A stretch of 64,000 bases of DNA from Orientallactaga sibirica. Its lineage: Eukaryota > Chordata > Mammalia > Rodentia > Dipodidae. Position numbers and translations under genes: made by a program. The stretch spans positions 25,971,001 through 26,035,000 of the forward strand of contig JAEOAD010000029.1 in the NCBI GenBank assembly GCA_036365145.1. Reading direction: 5' to 3'. The notes beneath the pieces are model-generated. The model saw only the letters and a program-made list of their open reading frames with translations, did no database searches and had not been told where the DNA came from. Shown here one piece after another: positions 57,510 to 64,000 of the stretch. The number at the start of each line of letters is the position of its first letter. Within the stretch, counting starts at the first letter, position 1.

Positions 57510-58404
57510 TTAAAATAATTTTTAAAAAAACAGTGTAGTGAACATACTATGCACCAGAAAGTATATTAAAATGTTTGTGGATTAAAATTATACTGAGGTA
57601 CTTTGTCACATTTCCAAGTTCATCAAAGTCACAGTGAAATCTCCAACCCAAGGCTAGTTCCATCTCCTTTTGTCTTCACTAAACTGTCATCGCCCTTATT
57701 TGTATAAGTGCTCCAAAATAAGATCTTTATGTGGTTTGCCTCTCATCAGTCCAATAACTACAAATGCACATCAAAGGCAGTAGAAACTCAATGCTATTGA
57801 ACTGAACTGCACCATCTCTAACTTCTCTTTCCAGCCTGATCTATGCCACTCAATTATACAATAACTAATACTCTAGCACACATCTAAATTGATTTCACCT
57901 ATATATCATACAGAAAAAATAAACCTAAGCAGTCAAATGCAGAGTATCTCATTATAATTGGCTCCACCTGTGACCAGAGTGAGCTTTATCTCATCTCTGC
58001 TTCTGTGAGGTCTGGAGGGCTTTGTGAGACTCACCTTGTCTATTAAGTGACAAGGAATGATTTGCTATGACATCATGTTCTACTGATGTTCATAAACATT
58101 CTTTCCAGATGATAGTTGTAGTGACCAGAATGACATACCATACATCAGAAATATAGAGGGTTTGCTATAATAGAAATTTTCCTATATTTAAATTAAAATA
58201 TATTGTATTGTATACTATATTGTATACTAATTCATTCATTTTTTTTGACATCACCTCTTCTTACTAATCTCTTTCCATTCAGCTATGTCAGCTGTTAGGC
58301 TGAGAAATGGTGTGTTTCTCAATAAACATGATTAACTTCCTTGTGAAAAGGACTATTAGTAGTAAGCATACAGTAAAGATGCAAAACTCGCCAGCTATTA
58401 AAGA
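57510..58404. other. unannotated intergenic DNA
   Basis: No gene or recognised repeat; AT-rich patch at 58185-58230. Confidence 0.45.
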
Positions 58405-58407
58405 TGC

Positions 58408-58610
58408 ATTGGGCTAGAGAGATTGCTCAGTGGTTAAAGACACTTGTTTGTAAAGCCTGATGGTCTGAGTTTGATTCCCCAGTTTCCATGTAAAGCTAGA
58501 TGCACCAAGTGCCACATGCATCTAAAATTCTTTGCAGTAGCAAGAGGCACTGGCATGTGCCCATTCTCTCTCTCTTTCCTTATAAATAAATAAAATATAT
58601 TTTAAAAGAA
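58408..58610 (+). mobile_element. B2-like SINE, diverged
   Basis: GGGCTAGAGAGATTGCTCAG, GAGTTTGATTCCCCAG, CATGTGCCCATTCTCTCTC and ATAAATAAATAAAATA tail. Confidence 0.88.
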
Positions 58611-58644
58611 GCATGAACTTCTTTCTATAGAACTTAGTTATAAA

Positions 58645-58955
58645 ATGTCATTTAATATCAAGTTAATTTTAAAAGGAGAATCATATTTTTACTTTAGAAA
58701 AGTTGACTCCACTGTGGTTGCCAGTACCAACACAATACCCGCCCATTCTGAGCCCATCAATATTTTGACCTGGAGGACATATGAGGACAAAAGAAATAAG
58801 AAAACAGAGGAAGGACTACTCAGAAAAGGGAGGTTTGGAGAATGGAACAAGAGTGGAATGGGGATGGGGGAAGAGTACAAAAGATGATAATAGGATAGTA
58901 ATACAATCAAGTTACAGTATATTTATGCATTATGCATTAAAGTTCTCAAGTAAAA
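58645..58955 (+). mobile_element. LINE-1 3' end, truncated
   Basis: GAGCCCATCAATATTTTGACC matches the GAGCCCATCAACATTTC of the L1 at 25237. GGGGATGGGGGAAGAG and a late TTATGCATTAAAGTTCTC mirror the 25360-25430 end. Confidence 0.6.
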
Positions 58956-59024
58956 AACTTGTACAAAGAAATAGTACACAACTTTTGCAATCTTTTATTA
59001 AAGTATGGTTTATCAAGACCAAAT

Positions 59025-59155
59025 TGATAGCCATGCATGATGACACGCATCTGTCTGTCTTCTCAGCATTCAGGAGGTTAAGGCAGAGGATCGTGAGCTT
59101 CAAATCAGTTTGGCCTACATAGTAAGATACTGTCTGAAGAAAACTAAAAAAAATG
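59025..59155 (+). mobile_element. diverged B1-like SINE
   Basis: GCATGATGACACGCATCTG, AGCATTCAGGAGGTTAAGGC, GTTTGGCCTACATAGTAAG and an A-rich tail. Confidence 0.65.
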
Positions 59156-59159
59156 GTTA

Positions 59160-60804
59160 AATTGTATTTGTTCAAATTAAAATCTTTTGCCTTTGCCCAA
59201 CAGCCTGCTGCCAAACAATAAACAGAAAAGTTCATTACGACTCTTATACTCTTATGATGCTTAGGGGAAACATAAACAGGCAAAATATGACAATAAAACA
59301 CATTAATATTATAATTCAAAGAAATATGATATACACATGAAGATAGTCTCAAAAGAAAGAAGTACAAGAACATTATATTAAATGTGTGAAAGTAGTTAGG
59401 TTAATTTAGCATATCACATATGGAATATCATCCAGGCATGGAAAAATACACAGTATATAGAAACCATACTCAGTAATGTAAACTGTAAACAAAGCATAAT
59501 TTTAAAAAATAACCACTTCCAAAATTGAGTAAAATATATCTGCTAGGGTTGCTCAATACGATAAAATAGTCCTGAAATATGAGTGGCTGAATTAAGGCTA
59601 ATTTCCCACTTGTATCCAAGTTTAAATAAGGTGAGCAGAGAGCAGTAGGTGGTTGCTGCTCCCCACATGGATTTAGGGACTCAGAATGCTGCCAACTGGT
59701 TCTACCACTTCCTATTATTCCATGTTCTCAATCCTTCCCACCTTGAAAGAGGTGAGGGGTGGAGGAGGCCTCTCTCCTGCTAACTGCTGCCACTTGAAAT
59801 GACAGCCATGTCTTTGGCTCAAAAAACACTGGAGAAAAATAACTCACATGTTCTCTGGTCCCACCTAAGCAAATACACTGGAAGTTGTGGCATGGGTGAG
59901 TGTCGAGGAGGAAGAGAAGATGGGTCTGGTGAGCACGTGGCCAGGCTGTGCCACAATACATACAGGAATGGATAGAATGCTGTAAAAACAGAAAGAGCTA
60001 GTTTACTTAAGAGACAGGTTTACTTACTAAGTAAAAGCTTTATTTGCTTTGGAGATGGACAATCTTTATTATTCATGTCAGATTATATGCAAGGGATATA
60101 AATATGTAAAAAAGTCAGCATAAAATAGGTAGTTTGGGCTAAATAATGTGTAAGATGAATTCCATCACTAATATCCACTGACTAGTAACAGTGGCATATT
60201 GAGGTTTTATAACCCAACCTCATCTCTGCCCATACCTTCTTATGTGTTCCAAGAGCCAACAGCTCAAGAAATATGGTCAGAATTTTGCAAACCATTTAAT
60301 GGGAGATCTGAAGCATGGGCATTCATTAATAGGATAGAAAGTTTTAATTAAGCCCCATATGCAATTATAACTTTGCTGGTTATTAACAGTGATGAGAAAA
60401 ATTATACAGCTATGATCACAGCAGAACTATTAATGAGTTTCTTGATGATATAACATTTGTTTAATGGAAGTGTTTCCTTTTATGTACAAGTGCCATCTGA
60501 GAGTAATTTGTCATTGTTATTAATTTAGGATCATTTGATCTGTCACTCAATGTTGGGTCCAATTAAGAGACAGAACGTGGCATAAGCTTCCACCTTGGAT
60601 CCCTTCCAGGTAGAGAATTAATATCAAAAATAAAACAGAGAAAAAAATGTAAGTGTTTTTAAAAGGATCAGTCACCTTAAAGGACACAGACAACCAAGAG
60701 TACAATACAAAGAGAAAACAGAAGTTTTTGTTCCTTCCAAAAAGATGTTTATGCAGCTTAATGTATAAGAGATTAAAATATCCATGCACATTAAAGTGAT
60801 CATT
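59160..60804. other. unannotated intergenic DNA
   Basis: 1.6 kb without recognised repeats. 60290-60540 is AT-rich with several TAAT/ATTA words. A minus-strand 147-codon frame at 58930-59373 overlaps the L1 and B1 remnants and is rejected as a gene. Confidence 0.45.
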
Positions 60805-60807
60805 CTT

Positions 60808-60998
60808 TTTCTTTTTTATTATTCATTTGAATGGAGAGATAGAGGGGGAGAGAGAAAGAGAGAGAATGGACATACCAGGACCCCTTTGCAAAGGAACTCG
60901 ACACATCTGGCTTTATGTAGATTCTGGGGAATTGAACCCCAGCCTCCAGGCTTTGCAAGTAAGCACCTTTAACTACTAAGTCATTTTGCTAGCCACTC
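60808..60998 (-). mobile_element. B2-like SINE, diverged
   Basis: TTATTATTCATTTGAATGG tail, GAGAGAGAAAGAGAGAG, CTGGGGAATTGAACCCCAG and the reversed head TAAGTCATTTTGCTAGCC. About 20 bp of the body is missing around CCCCTTTGC. Confidence 0.88.
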
Positions 60999-61144
60999 TT
61001 TTTCTTACAATGAAAAAGAGAGTTACTTGGAAACAGTCACACTCAGCCTTGACAGTTCCTCCCTACCTGCAGCTGCCCAGCCATGATGAAATGGATGAAT
61101 GAGAAGCCATCACCTTTGTACAGGACTTGCAGCACAAGAGTGAT

Positions 61145-61480
61145 TGTCTAAGTTTACTGGGGCTGCCACGAAAAAAATAGCACAGACTGAGATGCATAAG
61201 CGACCGGGACTGATTTCTCACAAATCTGGGGTTCAGAAATCTGAGATTGGGGTGCCAGCATGTTTTATTTCTCCTGAGGCCTCTCTCCTTGGCTTGCAGA
61301 TGGCCATCTCATATGGCATTTTCTCTAAATCCATACATCCCCTTATAAGGATATTGTTTAGAGTGGATTAGAAGTCCACAACTATGACCCCATTTAACTT
61401 TAATTTTTCTCTTAGTAGCCCTGCTTCCTAATATGGTTATGTCACACTGAAGAGTAGAATTCATGGACCAGAGCTAATTT
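61145..61480 (-). mobile_element. MaLR-type (MLT/MST-like) LTR
   Basis: GTTTACTGGGGCTGCCACG, ACTGATTTCTCACAAATC, GGGGTGCCAGCATG, CTTGCAGATGGCCATCTC and CCTTATAAGGATATTG are the reversed words of an old MaLR LTR; relative of 31027-31322. Right border unclear. Confidence 0.55.
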
Positions 61481-61782
61481 AGTCCTAAGATCATTTCGCT
61501 TTTCAAATCCAAACACAGAAGAAATGAAAAGATCTCCAAGCTCTAGTTCCATATCCCACAGAACCTAGAAAAGAAGACAAGCAGAATAAATATGTCCTCC
61601 CTCCCCTGCAAGAAAGCACGACTGCTCTAAGATTGCTTCTCTACCATACCTTTCTACCCCATTTCCTCTTCAGATTGTTAACTTTGCCTCATTTTACAGG
61701 CAACCAGATCTAGGCAAGAGGTTGGCTACCCTGTCCAAAGTCCCACAGGCATTACATTCTGATCCAAATTCTTCCTGTTTCT

Positions 61783-62730
61783 TTTTTTTTATTCTTTTAT
61801 TGACAACTTCTATACTTGCAGACAATAAACCATGACATTTCCCTCCCCTCCCCCCATTCCCCTTCAGAACTCCACTCTCCATCATATCCCCCCCTCTGTC
61901 CATTAGTCTCTCTTTTAATTTGATGTCATCATCTTTTTCTCCTGTTATGAGGGTCTTGTGAAGGTAGTGCTAGGCACTGCGAGGTCATGGATATTGAGGC
62001 CAATTTCTACCTGAACAGTTGCATTGTAAGGAGTTGTATCCTTCCTTTGGCTCTTACATTCTTTCCACCCCCTCTTCTGCAATGGACCCTGAACCTTGGA
62101 GGGTGTGAGAGAGATGTTTCAGTGCTAGACACTCCTGTGTCCCTTCTTCTCAGCACTCTGTTGCTTTTTGGGTAATCCCAGTGGTCATCTCCATCTGAAA
62201 GGAGAAGCTTCTTGTAGCAGACAGCTTCAGGTTCGCTGAGATGAACTTCCAGACCAGGCACAGTTATGGAGGAAGGGATATTATTTATTGAAACTTACAG
62301 ATCCAGGGGAAGTTCCATAATGGCAGAAGAAGCTGGCCTGCCGTCATAGAGCCAAGCAGAGAGAGAAAAAGCCACCAGCCACACAGCACACAGAGCAAAG
62401 CTACAGCCAAAAGCCATAGCACACTTCAGGAACTCCTACTGGGCACACTTTGCATATCTTTACAATGGAATCTCAAACCCACCAGTGACATTGCCTCTAG
62501 CAAGGTGGCTGCAGATGCAAACTATAAACTAATAAAACACTGAATATATTGGGGGCCATATATTCAAACTACCACACTTCTCTAACCAGAAGTGAGAGTA
62601 GCATTAATATGTGAATGTGAACATTAAGTATAGTGCTTTCAGGGCAGTTTGGTGGGAATAATATATACATTTAGACAGACAAGAGCAGGCTTTATACCCC
62701 TAAGGTTCATGACCTCCCCTGCCATAGACT
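61783..62730 (-). mobile_element. LINE-1 insertion, 5'-truncated, with 17-bp target-site duplication
   Basis: The 17-bp direct repeat AAATTCTTCCTGTTTCT lies at 61766-61782 and again at 62731-62747. Between them is minus-strand L1 3' UTR: T-rich start, GATGTCATCATCTTTTTC, then TGCAATGGACCCTGAACC, and after the LTR-like insert TTTGGTGGGAATAATATA, matching (reversed) the plus-strand L1 at 24880. It is an L1 integration by target-primed reverse transcription. Confidence 0.85.
62237..62576 (-). mobile_element. LTR-like insert nested in the L1 (MaLR-type)
   Basis: Splits the L1. Contains TATTTATTGAAACTTACAG, TTCCATAATGGCAGAAG, CCTCTAGCAAGGTGGCTGC and ends TTCAAACTACCACA, the order of reversed MaLR LTRs in this window. 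The left border is uncertain by about 10 bp. Confidence 0.55.
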
Positions 62731-62747
62731 AAATTCTTCCTGTTTCT

Positions 62748-63160
62748 ATCAATCTTTAGATCATGAGTTAAGACTGTGGTAAGCAAAGAATCATTCTGGA
62801 GAGGGGAGGAACTTAGAACTAGGCTGGATACTAGCAGTAGAGACCCTGCCTGCTTCCATGTTCCCACCTGAGGAGACAATAAAGCAACACCAAGGTGGAA
62901 AGCTGGAGTCCAGTGTAGGAAGATGCTGATGCAGCTCCCCTGCCTTCTCACACAGGAGCTGCAGGTAGAAGGATGCAGGAATCCAAGCATGGAATGTTGA
63001 AGAGCATCCATGGTTGAACCAGAAAAATGAGCTTAGGTGAAAACTGGGGTGAAATGAGAGTTCCCTGAGCTGTGTCCATTGCTGTTCTGAAGTTGAAAAC
63101 AACAGAAACAGAGGACAGTGGTAAGGATAGAGAATAGAAGGAAGCATCTCGAAAAGAAAA
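62748..63160. other. unannotated intergenic DNA
   Basis: No gene; the 175-codon minus-strand frame at 62791-63318 runs on into the B2 SINE and has no domain. Confidence 0.45.
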
Positions 63161-63167
63161 TTATTTG

Positions 63168-63370
63168 GGGTTGAGGAAATCGCTTGGCAGTTGAGGCATT
63201 TGCCTGTGAAGCCTAAGGACTCATGTTTGATTCCCCAGGATCCATATAAGCCAGATGCACAAGAGGTCACATGCGTCTGGAGTTTGTTTGCAGTGGCTGG
63301 AGGCCCTGGAGTGTCCATTCTCTCTCTCTATTTGCCTCTTTCTCTCTCTCAAATAAATAAATACATTTAA
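63168..63370 (+). mobile_element. B2-like SINE
   Basis: GGGGTTGAGGAAATCGCTTG head (changed), GTTTGATTCCCCAGGATCC, CCATTCTCTCTCTCTATTTG and AAATAAATAAATACATTT tail. The repeats AAAATTATTTGG and AAAATTACTTGG flank it. Confidence 0.92.
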
Positions 63371-63663
63371 AAAAATTACTTGGCTTCCTTCATGTATGAC
63401 TTGAAGTAAAAGGCAGTATGTTTTTTTTTTTTTTTTCAGACATACCAAGGGGCTATGTTCTAACTCAAATCTTCCCCATTTGGCTGAACAGGAAAATTGC
63501 TTTTCCTTTTATTCCTTTTATCTTTGTCCTCTGACTTTTTAAAAAAGAAAACTACTAAAAATATCTCTTCAGAGCATTATTGAAAGGACTAGATGAAATA
63601 ATAAAGGTAAATCACACAGTAAATGTTTTGCATTTATTACTACTGAGTACTAAGCAAGGGTGT

Positions 63664-63922
63664 TGGGCATGGTTTTCTAGAGGAACAGATTAAATAATGT
63701 ATGTGTGTGAATATATATTATATAGACTATATATTATATACAGTGCAATGTATACTACATATATTAGCATATACAAATACATATATATTATAAAAGATAA
63801 TTTACTAGAATGAGTGACATGACAGGGTAGTCCAACAATGACTATCTGCATGTTGGAGAGACTGAGAACCCAGTTGTTGCTCAGTACATGAGGATGGTTG
63901 CCTCACCAGTCCCAGTCTGATT
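63664..63922 (-). mobile_element. ERVL-class LTR fragment
   Basis: GGTTTTCTAGAGGAACAG, AT-rich middle, then CCAGTTGTTGCTCAGTAC and GCCTCACCAGTCCCAGTC are reversed words of an old ERVL-class LTR. Expanded TATATA sequence at 63705-63800. Confidence 0.5.
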
Positions 63923-63925
63923 CTT

Positions 63926-64000
63926 TTTTTTTTTTTTTGGTTTTGTGAGGTAGGGTCTCACTGTGGTCCAGGCTGACCTGGAATTAACTATGTAGTCTCA
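63926..64000 (-). mobile_element. B1-like SINE, cut by the window edge
   Basis: T-run, TGTGAGGTAGGGTCTCACTG, GGCTGACCTGGAATTAAC; continues beyond the window. Confidence 0.92.

Noticed and set aside
62791..63318. 175-codon minus-strand frame
   Set aside because: The first third is SINE; the rest has no domain, and no splice or promoter context is visible.

Overview
This window is eukaryotic, from a rodent-like mammalian genome. It is a gene-poor, AT-rich stretch with no convincing host exon, tRNA, rRNA or CRISPR. The evidence is the density of two young SINE families. One is a 7SL-derived B1-like element. The other is a tRNA-derived B2-like element that starts GGGCTGGAGAGATGGCTTAG, carries a CT-rich tail region and ends in AAATAAATAAATAAA. 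Together with the L1 3'-UTR type and ORR1-like MaLR LTRs, these suggest a jerboa (Dipodidae, Jaculus-like). That species guess rests on recognising the SINEs and is inference.

Layout. 1-1040 is an L1 3' end, followed by an older MaLR-type LTR (1150-1518). 4250-5335 is a candidate LTR broken by two SINEs. 5376-9323 is a near-perfect tandem duplication of about 1.97 kb, each copy holding the same two SINEs. 9427-10845 holds SINEs and a GGAA-type microsatellite. 11150-13889 is a complete minus-strand MaLR provirus carrying a later B1, a B2 and an L1 fragment. 15165-32160 is a field of SINEs, solo MaLR LTRs, L1 3' ends, a decayed L1 ORF2 stretch and B4-like elements.

The main item is a compact class II (betaretrovirus-like) endogenous retrovirus at 32905-36537. 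It has two 371/372-bp LTRs, a Lys3-type primer-binding site, a leader with a hairpin, a matrix-like gag start, and a 421-codon open frame. In that frame a proline-rich/capsid-start segment is joined to an integrase with an intact D,D-35-E set. Protease, RT, RNase H and env are absent. Downstream lie a 3 x 90-bp repeat, a 2 x 149-bp repeat and a stray copy of the LTR head. It looks like an internally deleted, possibly non-autonomous element.

36538-64000 returns to ordinary repeat-bearing intergenic DNA: SINEs, a second complete MaLR provirus (46493-48328, plus strand) with no coding capacity, an L1 with a clear target-site duplication (44576-45043), a B4-like SINE (57205-57505), and a minus-strand L1 with a 17-bp target-site duplication split by an LTR-like insert (61783-62730). 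Apart from the retroviral frames, the short open frames seen in the window fall in repeats or in unremarkable sequence.
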